Assembly (NCBI RefSeq): GCF_024199795.1 | Contig: NZ_JANADK010000001.1 | Coordinates: forward strand, 620,001 to 684,000 | Origin: Bradyrhizobium sp. CCGB01 | GTDB lineage: Bacteria; Pseudomonadota; Alphaproteobacteria; Rhizobiales; Xanthobacteraceae | Direction of reading: 5' to 3' | DNA length: 64,000 nucleotides | In this document: positions 42,317-51,555 of the stretch, in pieces | Position numbering within the stretch: the stretch's first letter is position 1 | Layout of the letters: the number at the start of each line of letters is the position of its first letter | Position numbers and translations under genes: made by a program | Notes under the pieces: generated by a model | Told to the model about the DNA's origin: nothing | Databases searched by the model: none | What the model saw: only the letters and a program-made list of their open reading frames with translations

Positions 42317-42521
42317 CTTCCCCTCTCCCCTTGTGGGAGAGGGTGGCATAGGCGGCCTTCGGCCGCCGTCTCTTAAGAACGCCGATGCTTTGCATCGGCT
42401 GCCGCGTAGCGGCAAGACGGGTGAGGGGTTCTCTCGGTACGGAAATCTCTCATTGGAATTCGCGGAGACAACCCCTCATCCGGCGCTTCGCGCCACCTTC
42501 TCCCACAAGGGGAGAAGGAAG
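42317..42521. repeat. Large palindromic repeat (family C) between hmgA and fahA
   Basis: The end arms CTTCCCCTCTCCCCTTGTGG and CCACAAGGGGAGAAGGAAG are near-perfect reverse complements; inner arms include GGCGGCCTTCGGCCGCC and GATGCTTTGCATC hairpins. It lies between two co-directional genes of the same pathway, so it may attenuate or process the transcript. I recognise it as a widespread alphaproteobacterial repeat. Confidence 0.85.
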
Positions 42522-42538
42522 ATAGGACCGAGCAAAAA

Positions 42539-43807
42539 GTGACAACTCACCCCAACGACCCCAGCCTCCGCTCCTTCATCGAGGTCGATCCCGGCTCCGA
42601 CTTCCCGATCCAGAACCTGCCCTATGGCGTGTTCTCGACGGACAAGATGAGCCCGCGCCTCGGAGTCGCCATTGGCGATTTCGTGCTCGACCTCTGGGAG
42701 TTGGAGCAGGAGGGGTTGATCAACGTCGGCGATCCCGGCGTCTTCGCCGTCGGTCTCAACGCACTGATGCAAAAGGGGCCGCAAGTCTGGTCTCGGGTGC
42801 GTGCACGTATCTCCGAGTTGCTCCGCCACGATCATCCTGAGCTGCGCGACAACAAGCAACTGCGCGACCGTGTGCTGATCCCGCGCGCCGACGTGACGAT
42901 GCACATGCCGTTCACCGTCTCCGGCTACACCGATTTCTATTCGTCGAAAGAGCACGCCACCAATGTCGGCGTGATGTTCCGCGGCAAGGACAATGCGCTG
43001 CAGCCGAACTGGCTGCATATGCCGATCGCCTATAACGGCCGCGCCTCGACTGTTGTGGTTTCCGGCACCAGGGTGAAGCGGCCGCGCGGGCAGCTGAAGC
43101 CGCCGAATGTCGAGGTGCCGAGCTTCGGACCGTGCAAGCGGCTCGACTTCGAGCTGGAGATGGGCGTCGTGGTCGGCCAGCCCTCGCCGATGGGCGGCAT
43201 GCTGACCGAGCAACAGGCCGAGGACATGATCTTCGGCTTCGTGCTGCTCAACGACTGGAGCGCGCGCGACATCCAGCAATGGGAATATGTGCCGCTTGGC
43301 CCGTTCCTGGCAAAAGCCTTCGCGACCTCGATCAGCCCGTGGGTGGTGACGCGCGAGGCGCTGGAGCCGTTTCGGTTACAGGGACCGGAGCAGGCGCCGG
43401 TGCCGCTGGATTATCTCAAGCAGGCGAAGCCGCAGAACTACGACATCGCGCTCGACGTGTCCTTGCGCGCGGCCGGCGCCAATGCACCGGCCAGCATCAG
43501 CCGCACCAACTTCAAATACATGTACTGGTCCTCGGTGCAGCAATTGATGCACCACGCCTCCAGCGGCTGCGCCATGAATGTCGGCGATCTCCTCGGCAGC
43601 GGCACCATCTCCGGCCCGGAGAAGAACCAGCGCGGCAGCCTGTTGGAGATTAGCTGGAACGGCACCGAGCCGGCGGAGTTGCCCGGCGGCGCCAAGCGCT
43701 CGTTCCTGGAGGACGGCGACAGCCTCGTGATGCGCGGCTGGTGCCAGGGCAGCGGTTATCGCGTGGGATTTGGCGCGGTCGAGGGAACGATTTTGGCGGC
43801 GGAGTGA
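42539..43807 (+). CDS. fahA: Fumarylacetoacetase
   Basis: A 422-aa enzyme that splits fumarylacetoacetate into fumarate and acetoacetate, the last step of tyrosine breakdown. Start GTG 42539 gives MTTHPNDPSLRSFIEVDPGS. Conserved metal and catalytic segments: YTDFYSSKEHATNVGVMFRG, RLDFELEMGVVVG, VLLNDWSARDIQQWEYVPLG, SGCAMNVGDLLGSGTISGP. Length is as expected for the eukaryote-type FAH. It follows hmgA with a repeat in the gap. Confidence 0.96.
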   Translation: MTTHPNDPSLRSFIEVDPGSDFPIQNLPYGVFSTDKMSPRLGVAIGDFVLDLWELEQEGLINVGDPGVFAVGLNALMQKGPQVWSRVRARISELLRHDHPELRDNKQLRDRVLIPRADVTMHMPFTVSGYTDFYSSKEHATNVGVMFRGKDNALQPNWLHMPIAYNGRASTVVVSGTRVKRPRGQLKPPNVEVPSFGPCKRLDFELEMGVVVGQPSPMGGMLTEQQAEDMIFGFVLLNDWSARDIQQWEYVPLGPFLAKAFATSISPWVVTREALEPFRLQGPEQAPVPLDYLKQAKPQNYDIALDVSLRAAGANAPASISRTNFKYMYWSSVQQLMHHASSGCAMNVGDLLGSGTISGPEKNQRGSLLEISWNGTEPAELPGGAKRSFLEDGDSLVMRGWCQGSGYRVGFGAVEGTILAAE

Positions 43808-43827
43808 GTGCTGCGCGTTCCGGTGCC

Positions 43828-43904
43828 GTAGGGTGGGCAAAGCGAAGCGTGCCCACCACATCGATGACGTGGGCACGGCGCTAACGCGCCTTTGCCCACC
43901 CTAC
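43828..43904. repeat. Palindromic repeat (family A) between fahA and the DUF1272 gene
   Basis: GTAGGGTGGGCAAAGCGAAG with GCGTGCCCACC at the left mirrors GTGGGCACGGCG and CGCCTTTGCCCACCCTAC at the right. Convergent gene gap; probable bidirectional terminator. Confidence 0.85.
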
Positions 43905-43908
43905 GAGT

Positions 43909-44220
43909 TCACCGCCTCTCCGGCGGCACGTCTTTCACCCGCGCGCAATGCGCCGCGACATCCTCCACGCTGTACTTCAAATGCACCCGCTTGTCCGACG
44001 GCGTCTGCTTCGTCGTGCACACGCCCGGCCGCCATTCCTGCGTCGGCCTGATCGGGCGCGGGGCAAAGCCGCCGCCGCAGTTCGGGCAGACGTTGGAGAG
44101 CTTCGTCTCCACGCAATCCGCACAGAACGTGCATTCATAGGAACAGATCCGCGCATCCGTTGCATCGGGCGGCAGGTCGCGGTCGCAATATTCGCAGTTC
44201 GGTCGAAGCTGGAGGGCCAT
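43909..44220 (-). CDS. DUF1272 zinc-ribbon-like protein
   Basis: A 103-aa protein starting ATG 44220 with GGAGGG upstream. The N-terminal half carries eight cysteines (NCEYCDRDLP, CSYECTFCADCVETKLSNVC, PNCGGGF), suggesting a two-zinc cluster, the DUF1272 pattern. The C-terminal part adds a basic segment. It lies between fahA and the Lrp gene, 74 bases after the Lrp stop; no role in the pathway is shown. Function unknown, possibly nucleic-acid or protein binding. Confidence 0.85.
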   Translation of the reverse strand: MALQLRPNCEYCDRDLPPDATDARICSYECTFCADCVETKLSNVCPNCGGGFAPRPIRPTQEWRPGVCTTKQTPSDKRVHLKYSVEDVAAHCARVKDVPPERR

Positions 44221-44293
44221 GGCTTTCGTCTCCCGGATTGCTGTGATCATCGCAGATCGCGCGCGGGGCGCGAATGCCGTAGTTCCCTCGATT

Positions 44294-44773
44294 TCAGCCG
44301 GGCTTGATCTCCTTGAGCGGCAGCTTTGAGCTTTCCTTGAGCCGGTCGAGCACGATGGATGAGCGCACATGCGCCACGCTCTGGTGCGGCATCAACACGT
44401 CGTTGACGAGATTGGACAGGCCTTTGAGATCGCGCAGCACGGCTTTCAGCACATAGTCGGCATCGCCCGTCAGCGAATAGGCCTCCTGGATCTCGTCGAT
44501 CCGATTGACCAGCGCACGAAACCGCTTGGAATTATCAGGCGAGTGGGTCGCAAGCCCCACCTGGATGAAGGCGATCACGCCGAAGCCGAGCGCCTCGCTG
44601 GAAAGGTCGGCGTGATAGCCCGCGATCACCTTCTCCTCCTCCAGCCGCATCCGCCGCCGTGAGCATTGCGAGGCCGAGAGGCCCGCGAGGTCGGCCAGTT
44701 CCTGGTTGGTCAGGCGGCCGTCATCCTGGAGCGCACCCAGGATCTTGAGGTCGAAGGTGTCTACCGGAATCAT
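44294..44773 (-). CDS. Lrp/AsnC family regulator divergent from hppD
   Basis: A 159-aa Lrp-type regulator: HTH in LGALQDDGRLTNQELADLAG and LSASQCSRRRMRLEEEKVIAG, then the RAM ligand-binding domain (VGLATHSPDNSKRF, AYSLTGDADYVLKAVLRDLK). Divergent from hppD with a 120-base shared region holding an inverted repeat TGCACG-N3-CGTGCA. This arrangement is common for Lrp activators of tyrosine or phenylalanine catabolism; an aromatic amino acid is the likely effector (inference). Confidence 0.9.
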   Translation of the reverse strand: MIPVDTFDLKILGALQDDGRLTNQELADLAGLSASQCSRRRMRLEEEKVIAGYHADLSSEALGFGVIAFIQVGLATHSPDNSKRFRALVNRIDEIQEAYSLTGDADYVLKAVLRDLKGLSNLVNDVLMPHQSVAHVRSSIVLDRLKESSKLPLKEIKPG

Positions 44774-44792
44774 GCGTCATTTGTCCATTTCA

Positions 44793-44807
44793 TGCACGGA
44801 TCGTGCA
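44793..44807. promoter_or_regulatory. Candidate Lrp operator TGCACG-N3-CGTGCA
   Basis: A perfect six-base inverted repeat in the intergenic region between lrp and hppD, 20 bases from the lrp start and 87 bases from the hppD start. It is placed to act on both promoters. Confidence 0.5.
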
Positions 44808-44893
44808 CAAGATAGCCAAATCACGTGCCGTTTGCACGCTCCTTGCGTGTCCCATGAAGGATAGTTCCTTCCAGCAGCAATTGGGAGAACACC

Positions 44894-46012
44894 ATGGGTC
44901 CGTTTCCGCACGATGCACCGCCGGCCACCATCAGCGCCGACAATCCGATGGGCACCGACGGGTTCGAGTTCGTCGAATATGCGCATCCCAATCCGGAAGA
45001 ACTCCACGCGCTGTTCAAGCTGATGGGCTATGCGCCTGTCGCGCGCCACAAGACGAAGAAGATCACCGTCTATCGCCAGGGCGACATCAACTATCTCGTC
45101 AACGAGGAGCCCGGCACCCACGGTCACGACTTCGTCGCCGCGCACGGCCCCTGCGCGCCGTCGATGGCGTTCCGCGTGGTCGATGCCAAGGCAGCCTATG
45201 ACCGCGCGATTTCGCTCGGCGCGGAGCCTGCCGATACGTCGTCGGCGCAGAAGACGCTCGATGTGCCCGCGATCAAGGGCATCGGCGGCAGCCTGCTCTA
45301 TTTCGTCGATCGTTATGGGGCCAAGGGTTCGGCCTACGATGGCGAGTTCGAATGGATTGGCGCGCGCGATCCGCGGCCCGTTGGTGCCGGCCTGTTCTAT
45401 CTCGATCACCTCACCCACAACGTCCATCGCGGCCGCATGGATGTGTGGACCGGCTTCTACGAAAAACTGTTCAACTTCCGCCAGATCCGCTTCTTCGACA
45501 TCGAGGGCCGCGCCTCCGGCCTGTTCTCGCGGGCGCTGACCAGCCCGGACGGCAAGATCCGGATTCCGATCAACGAGGACGCCGGCGATTCCGGCCAGAT
45601 CGAGGAATATCTGAACATCTATCGCGGCGAGGGCATCCAGCACATCGCCTGCGGCTGCCGCGAGATCCACAGCACCATCGAAGGCCTGCGCGAGGCCGGC
45701 CTGCCGTTCATGCCGTCACCGCCCGACACCTATTTTGAGAAGGTCGACACGCGCCTGCCGAAGCACGGCGAGGACGTCGCGCGTCTGCAGAAGAACGGCA
45801 TCCTGATCGACGGCGAGGGCGTAGTCGCGGGCGGCCAGACCAAGGTGCTGCTCCAGATCTTCTCCGCCAACGCGATCGGCCCGATCTTCTTCGAGTTCAT
45901 CCAGCGCAAGGGCGATGACGGTTTTGGCGAGGGCAATTTCAAGGCCCTGTTCGAATCGATCGAGGAGGACCAGATCCGGCGCGGGGTGTTGAAGGTGGAT
46001 ACGGCGGCGTAG
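44894..46012 (+). CDS. hppD: 4-hydroxyphenylpyruvate dioxygenase
   Basis: A 372-aa two-domain Fe(II) enzyme that turns 4-hydroxyphenylpyruvate into homogentisate, feeding hmgA. Fe ligands: FYLDHLTHNVHRG (His), IQHIACGCREI (His) and IFFEFIQRKGDDGFGEGNFK (Glu) in the C-terminal domain. The start ATG 44894 opens MGPFPHDAPPATISADNPMG, typical of the proteobacterial form. It is separated from hmgA-fahA by two genes on the opposite strand, so it is a separate transcript under Lrp control. Confidence 0.96.
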   Translation: MGPFPHDAPPATISADNPMGTDGFEFVEYAHPNPEELHALFKLMGYAPVARHKTKKITVYRQGDINYLVNEEPGTHGHDFVAAHGPCAPSMAFRVVDAKAAYDRAISLGAEPADTSSAQKTLDVPAIKGIGGSLLYFVDRYGAKGSAYDGEFEWIGARDPRPVGAGLFYLDHLTHNVHRGRMDVWTGFYEKLFNFRQIRFFDIEGRASGLFSRALTSPDGKIRIPINEDAGDSGQIEEYLNIYRGEGIQHIACGCREIHSTIEGLREAGLPFMPSPPDTYFEKVDTRLPKHGEDVARLQKNGILIDGEGVVAGGQTKVLLQIFSANAIGPIFFEFIQRKGDDGFGEGNFKALFESIEEDQIRRGVLKVDTAA

Positions 46013-46036
46013 CGCGCGACGTTCGCGCGCACTGCC

Positions 46037-46125
46037 GTAGGGTGGACCAAGCGAAGCGTGCCCACCACTTCCGCTCATCTTTGGAAGATGGTGGGCACGG
46101 CACTATGCGCCTTTGCCCACCCTAC
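46037..46125. repeat. Palindromic repeat (family A) between hppD and the CoA-transferase gene
   Basis: GTAGGGTGGACCAAGCGAAG and GCGTGCCCACCACTT at the left mirror GTGGGCACGGC and GCGCCTTTGCCCACCCTAC at the right, in a convergent gap. Confidence 0.85.
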
Positions 46126-46146
46126 AATACTGCCACCGCGGAGACT

Positions 46147-47253
46147 CTACCTCTTCCACGCAGCCGTCACTGCCGCGATCTCTGCGCCTTCCGGTTCGCG
46201 AACCGCAGACGGAGTCCTTGAGAACCGCGGCGCCGGCGCCGGCTGTTTCACGCCGTGGCGCTCGATGAAGACCTCGCGGGCGACCATGTGCGGATGCTCG
46301 GTCGCTTCCGACATGGTCAGCACCGGCGCGAAGCAGATGTCGGTGCCTTCCATGATCTTGCACCAGTCCTCGCGGGTCTTGCTCTTGAACACGGCCTGCA
46401 GCTTCTGCTTCAGCGCGGGCCAGGCCTTGGGGTCCATCTGTGCGTCGAAATCGGCGTCGGTCAGGCCCGCGTGCTCGCGGAGCAGCGCGTAGAACTGCGG
46501 CTCGATCGAGCCGATCGAGACGAAATGGCCGCAGGCGCATTCATAGACGCCGTAGAAATGCGCGCCGCCGTCGAGGAAGTTCCGGTTGCGGCCTTCAGTC
46601 CAGCGGCCGATCGTTTTCATGTCGAAGAAGAACGACATCAGCGATGCCGCACCGTCGCACATCGCGGTGTCGACGACCTGGCCCTTGCCGGACTTCTGCG
46701 CTTCCAGGAGCGCAGCGAGCACGCCGACGACCATGTAGAGCGCGCCGCCGCCGAAATCGCCGACCAGATTGAGCGGCGGCACCGGCGCTTCCTTCGTGCC
46801 GATCGCGGCGAGCGCGCCGGTGATGGAGATGTAGTTGATGTCATGGCCGGCGGCATTGGCGAGCGGGCCTTCCTGGCCCCAGCCGGTCATGCGGCCGTAG
46901 ACGAGCTTCGGGTTGCGCGCGAGCACGACATCTGGGCCGAGCCCGAGCCGCTCCATCACGCCGGGACGAAAACCCTCGACCAGCGCATCGGCGCTGGCGA
47001 GCAGGTCGAGCACCTGCGCGATCGCGGCCTTGTCCTTGAGGTCGAGCTCGATCACCTTGCGGCCGCGGCCCGCCACCGACTTCATGCTCTTCTTGGCCCC
47101 AACGCGGTCGAGCGTGACGACATCGGCGCCCATGTCGGCCAGCATCATGCAGGCAAACGGGCCGGGCCCGATGCCGGCGAATTCGACGATGCGGAAACCC
47201 GACAGCGGGCCGGAGGTGCGGACGGAGGAGTTTTGGGCTGGTTTATCGAGCAC
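46147..47253 (-). CDS. CaiB/BaiF family CoA-transferase or alpha-methylacyl-CoA racemase
   Basis: A 368-aa class III CoA-transferase-family protein starting GTG 47253. Signatures: [72 protein letters not shown], and the catalytic Asp region [14 protein letters not shown]. The sequence style is closest to alpha-methylacyl-CoA racemase (Amacr) of bacteria. It would epimerise 2-methylacyl-CoA in branched lipid degradation, or transfer CoA; the choice is not certain. It is monocistronic. Confidence 0.85.
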   Translation of the reverse strand: MLDKPAQNSSVRTSGPLSGFRIVEFAGIGPGPFACMMLADMGADVVTLDRVGAKKSMKSVAGRGRKVIELDLKDKAAIAQVLDLLASADALVEGFRPGVMERLGLGPDVVLARNPKLVYGRMTGWGQEGPLANAAGHDINYISITGALAAIGTKEAPVPPLNLVGDFGGGALYMVVGVLAALLEAQKSGKGQVVDTAMCDGAASLMSFFFDMKTIGRWTEGRNRNFLDGGAHFYGVYECACGHFVSIGSIEPQFYALLREHAGLTDADFDAQMDPKAWPALKQKLQAVFKSKTREDWCKIMEGTDICFAPVLTMSEATEHPHMVAREVFIERHGVKQPAPAPRFSRTPSAVREPEGAEIAAVTAAWKR

Positions 47254-47396
47254 GTTGTTGTTTCCTCGGGTCGCGGGCGGATGCCGGTTGGGCCGGCAAG
47301 CGCCTCGGACATTCCTCTCTGGGGCGAGTTAATTGGCTGATTAACTTTTCTCGCCTTCACGCCAGCGAGGCAAGCGCTTTTCATGCATGGGCGCAT

Positions 47397-47427
47397 AAAA
47401 AAAGCGGCGCGCATTTCTGCGCGCCGC
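47397..47427 (-). terminator. Intrinsic terminator of the cox operon
   Basis: Perfect 10-base arms GCGGCGCGCA and TGCGCGCCGC with a TTTC loop, followed on the minus strand by seven T residues. It lies about 60 bases after the stop of the minus-strand FAD subunit gene: a textbook rho-independent terminator. Confidence 0.88.
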
Positions 47428-47484
47428 GGAAGATTTGTGTTGAGGCGCTAAGGCGCGACGCGCTGTCGCGCTTTATTTGCTCGA

Positions 47485-48285
47485 TCAGCCCGCAACGGCC
47501 ACGGCGCGCTGCGCCATCACCTTGACGAGGTTGGCGCGGTATTCGGCCGTGCCGTGGATGTCGGCCAGCAGTCCGTTTGCCGAGACAGTGACGCCGTCGA
47601 TCGCCGACGGCGACCAGTTCGCCTTCAGCGCGGCTTCGATCGCGGGCACCCGCATCACGCCGCTCTGCGATGCGCCGGTCGCGGCGACGCGAATCTCGCC
47701 CGACTTCGTCTGCGCGACGAAGACGGCGGTCAGCGCGAAGCGCGAGGCCGGATGCCGCATCTTGGCGTAGCCCGCCTTCGCCGGAACCGGGAACGCCACG
47801 GCGGTGATGATCTCGCCGTCTTCAAGGGCGGTGGTGAACAGGCCCTGGAAGAAGTCCTCGGCGGAGATCGATCGCTTGTTGGTCTTCACGGTGGCGCCGA
47901 GTCCGAGCAGCGCGGCCGGATAATCCGCGGCCGGATCGTTGTTGGCGATCGAGCCGCCGATCGTGCCGCGGTAGCGCACGGCGGGATCGCCGAGCACCGA
48001 GGTGAGATAGGCGATCGCGGGGATCGCCTTCTTCACATCGGCATTCTGCATGATGTCGAAATAGGTCGTGCCGGCCTTGATGGTCAGCACGTCGCCCGAC
48101 AGCTCGACGCCCTGCAGCTCCTTGATCTTGCCGAGATCGATCACGTCGGACGGCCCGGCGAGGCGCTGCTTCATGACCGGCAGCAACGTCTGGCCGCCGG
48201 CGAGGAATTTCGCTTCGCTGCTCTTGCCGAACAGGCTGACGGCCTCGTCGACCGAGGAGGCGCGATGATAGGTGGTCTGGTACAT
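47485..48285 (-). CDS. coxM: CO-dehydrogenase/xanthine-dehydrogenase-type FAD subunit
   Basis: A 266-aa FAD-binding medium subunit of the molybdenum hydroxylase family: FAD motifs AGGQTLLPVMKQRLAGP and TIGGSIANNDPAADYPAALL are intact, and the C-terminal CO-dehydrogenase FAD domain follows (VPAIEAALKANWSPSAIDGV). It is the last gene of a three-gene operon (small, large, medium), 15 bases after the large subunit stop, and is followed by an intrinsic terminator. Confidence 0.93.
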   Translation of the reverse strand: MYQTTYHRASSVDEAVSLFGKSSEAKFLAGGQTLLPVMKQRLAGPSDVIDLGKIKELQGVELSGDVLTIKAGTTYFDIMQNADVKKAIPAIAYLTSVLGDPAVRYRGTIGGSIANNDPAADYPAALLGLGATVKTNKRSISAEDFFQGLFTTALEDGEIITAVAFPVPAKAGYAKMRHPASRFALTAVFVAQTKSGEIRVAATGASQSGVMRVPAIEAALKANWSPSAIDGVTVSANGLLADIHGTAEYRANLVKVMAQRAVAVAG

Positions 48286-48300
48286 CTTCGTTCCTCCCTC

Positions 48301-50643
48301 TTAAGCCGCGTGGATCGTGCGCCACACCCGGTCCGGGGTTGCGGGCATTTCCAGATTGTTCTTGCCGATCGCATCCGTGATCGCGTTGATCACGGCCGCA
48401 GAGGCGCCGATCGCGCCGGCCTCACCGCAACCCTTGATGCCCAGCGGATTGCCCGGGCACAGCGTCGTGGTGTGGGAGAGGTTGAACGACGGCAAATCGT
48501 CGGCGCGCGGCATCGAGTAATCCATGAACGAGGCCGTGACCGGCTGGCCGTTGGCGTCGTAGATGGCGTGCTCGAGCAGCGCCTGGCCAATCCCTTGCGC
48601 AAGGCCGCCATGGACCTGGCCCTCGACGATCATCGGGTTGATCAGCCGGCCGAAATCGTCGGCTGCGACGAAGTTGACGAAGGAGGTCTTGCCGGTGCCG
48701 GGATCGACCTCGAGCTCGCAGATATAGGCGCCGGCCGGGAAGGTGAAGTTGGAGGGATCGTAGAAGGCGCTCTCCTTCAGGCCCGGCTCCATCCCGTCAG
48801 GCAGATTGTGTGCGGTATAGGCCGCAAGCGCCACCATCGGGAAGGCGATCGCCTTGTCGGTGCCGGCCACCTTGAACTCGCCGTTCTCGATGACGATGTC
48901 GCCTTCCGACGCTTCGAGGGCATGCGCGGCGATCTTCTTGGCCTTGGATTCCATCTTCTCCATCGCCTTCAGGATCGCGGTGAGACCGACGGCCGCGGAG
49001 CGCGAGCCATAGGTGCCCATGCCGAACTGCACCTTGTCGGTGTCGCCATGGACGATCGAGACCTGGCTGATCGGAACGCCCAGGCGATCCGCAACGAGCT
49101 GGCAGAACGTGGTCTCGTGACCCTGGCCATGGCTGTGCGAGCCCGTCAGGATCTCGATGGTGCCGACGGGATTGACGCGCACCTCGGCGGATTCCCACAA
49201 GCCGACGCCGGCGCCCAGGCTGCCGACCGCCTTCGACGGCGCGATGCCGCAGGCCTCGATGTAGCAGGACACGCCGATGCCACGCAGCTTGCCGTCGGCT
49301 TTCGCCTTGGCCTTGCGCGCTGCGAAGCCGGCATAGTCGATCGCCTTCATCGCGGCATCGAGGGAAGCATTAAAGTCGCCGGTGTCGTAGGCCATGATCA
49401 CCGGCGTCTGGTGCGGGAACTGGGTGATGAAGTTGGTCCGGCGCAGCTGCGCCGGATCGACCTTGAGCTGCCGCGCGGCCGTTTCCATCAGACGTTCGAT
49501 CAGGTAGCTCGCCTCGGGGCGGCCCGCGCCGCGATAGGCATCGACCGGCGTGGTGTTGGTGTAGACGCCGACCACCTCGGCATGGATCGCCGGGATGTTG
49601 TACTGGCCCGACAGCAGCGTCGCGTAGAGATAGGTCGGGACCGACGACGAGAACAGCGACATGTAGGCGCCGAAATTGGCGTAGGTCTTCACCTTCAAGC
49701 CGGTGATCTTGTTGTTGGCGTCGAACGCCATCTCGGCATGGGTCACATGGTCGCGGCCATGCGCGTCGGTGAGGAAGGCTTCGGTGCGATCGCCGGTCCA
49801 TTTCACGGGACGGCCGACCTTCTTCGAGGCCCACAGCGCCACCATCTCCTCGGGATAGATGAAGATCTTCGAGCCGAAGCCGCCGCCGACGTCGGGGGCG
49901 ATCACGCGCAGCTTGTGCTCGGGGGCGATGTTGTAGAACGCCGACAGCACGAGGCGGGCGACGTGCGGGTTCTGCGACGTCGTATAAAGAGTGAAGTGCT
50001 CCTCAGCCGCGTCGTAATCCGCGATCGCCGCGCGCGGCTCCATCGCGTTCGGTGCGAGGCGGTTGTTGGTGACGTCGAGCTTGACGACGTTGGCGGCCTT
50101 CGAGAAGGCGGCGTCCGTCGCGCCCTCGTCGCCGATCACCCAGTCGTAGACCTGGTTGCCGGGGGCTTCGGGGTGAAGCTGCGGCGCGCCGGACTTGATC
50201 GCCGCCTGGACGTCGGCGACCGCGGGAAGTTCCTCGTAATCGACGACGACAGCTTCCGCCGCGTCACGCGCGAGATTCTTGCTGTCGGCGATCACGACCG
50301 CGACGGCCTGGCCGACGAAGCGCACCGTCTCCGGCGCCATCGCCGGCCACGCGCCCATCTTCATCGGGCTGCCGTCCTTTGAGGTGATGGCCCAGCCGCA
50401 GATGAGGTTGCCGACCTTGTCGTCGACGATCTGCTGTCCGGTGAGCACGGCGACCACGCCCGGCATCTTCAGCGCGGCGGTGGAGTCGATCTTCTTCACC
50501 TTGGCGTGCGCGTGCGGGCTTCTGATAAAATGGGCATGGGTCATGCCCTGCAATTTGATGTCGTCGACGTAGCGGCCCTTGCCGGTAATGAAACGCTTGT
50601 CTTCCTTGCGCACGACGCGCGCGCCGATGCCTTCAACACCCAT
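48301..50643 (-). CDS. coxL: Form II CO-dehydrogenase-like molybdopterin large subunit
   Basis: A 780-aa molybdopterin-binding large subunit of the xanthine dehydrogenase family. The active-site loop reads [12 protein letters not shown], the form II signature, rather than the AYxCSFR of genuine form I CO dehydrogenase. The catalytic Glu is in [23 protein letters not shown] and [10 protein letters not shown] are cofactor-binding stretches. Gene order small-large-medium fits form II. The substrate is probably an aldehyde, a heterocycle or an aromatic hydroxylation target; CO oxidation is not established for form II enzymes. Confidence 0.93.
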   Translation of the reverse strand: MGVEGIGARVVRKEDKRFITGKGRYVDDIKLQGMTHAHFIRSPHAHAKVKKIDSTAALKMPGVVAVLTGQQIVDDKVGNLICGWAITSKDGSPMKMGAWPAMAPETVRFVGQAVAVVIADSKNLARDAAEAVVVDYEELPAVADVQAAIKSGAPQLHPEAPGNQVYDWVIGDEGATDAAFSKAANVVKLDVTNNRLAPNAMEPRAAIADYDAAEEHFTLYTTSQNPHVARLVLSAFYNIAPEHKLRVIAPDVGGGFGSKIFIYPEEMVALWASKKVGRPVKWTGDRTEAFLTDAHGRDHVTHAEMAFDANNKITGLKVKTYANFGAYMSLFSSSVPTYLYATLLSGQYNIPAIHAEVVGVYTNTTPVDAYRGAGRPEASYLIERLMETAARQLKVDPAQLRRTNFITQFPHQTPVIMAYDTGDFNASLDAAMKAIDYAGFAARKAKAKADGKLRGIGVSCYIEACGIAPSKAVGSLGAGVGLWESAEVRVNPVGTIEILTGSHSHGQGHETTFCQLVADRLGVPISQVSIVHGDTDKVQFGMGTYGSRSAAVGLTAILKAMEKMESKAKKIAAHALEASEGDIVIENGEFKVAGTDKAIAFPMVALAAYTAHNLPDGMEPGLKESAFYDPSNFTFPAGAYICELEVDPGTGKTSFVNFVAADDFGRLINPMIVEGQVHGGLAQGIGQALLEHAIYDANGQPVTASFMDYSMPRADDLPSFNLSHTTTLCPGNPLGIKGCGEAGAIGASAAVINAITDAIGKNNLEMPATPDRVWRTIHAA

Positions 50644-50728
50644 GTCTGGTCCTCCCGACCGGAAATTTCTTTGACCGCGCTTTCCCTCGAAAGCAGCGGC
50701 GGTGGTTCTTATTTCGAGGCGGGCCGCT

Positions 50729-51214
<486 letters not shown>

Positions 51215-51555
51215 GGTGTGGTCCTCCCGGGATTGATTTTGATTGTTTCTAATTAGAGACCAGCGACCCGGAACTTTGCAACTAGGATTTTGGTCGCCCG
51301 CGTCATGGAAAAGTCATTGATCCAGACGGGCCTGCGACGATTTGCGGGGTGCGCCGCACGGATCCGGACGGAGTGGCCGGCCGGCGTGGGATGCCAGCCA
51401 TCATCCCGCCCCATCGGCCTCTGGCCGATGAAGCTCCGGATTGCGCCAGCCTGCCGAATTTACCGCCCTTTATCCATTGTGCCCTAGTTTTGCGCATCCG
51501 GTCTTGGGGGCGGGGCGCCTCCGGAACACGGCTGAATAGAAAATGGGGGTTGGGA
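51215..51555. other. Divergent intergenic region, 341 bases
   Basis: It holds the promoters of the cox operon (minus) and of the first chemoreceptor (plus). It contains the 23-base element at 51457-51479 that recurs before the second chemoreceptor. No coding frame is convincing. Confidence 0.6.
51457..51479 (+). promoter_or_regulatory. Conserved upstream element of the chemoreceptor genes, copy 1
   Basis: The element AATTTACCGCC, then three bases, then ATCC and TTG lies about 76 bases before the chemoreceptor ATG. The same element, 20 of 23 bases identical, is at 53711-53733 in front of the second receptor at a similar distance, while the bases between it and each ATG differ. It may be a promoter or operator. 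Confidence 0.5.

Noticed and set aside
47554-50382. 942-codon open frame antisense to the cox genes
   Set aside because: It is a high-GC shadow: composition is dominated by Arg/Ala/Asp/His runs with no domain signatures, and the opposite strand encodes clear molybdenum hydroxylase subunits.
51278-51285. TGCAACTA half-site in the cox promoter as a second MarR site
   Set aside because: A single eight-base half-site with no partner arm is expected by chance.
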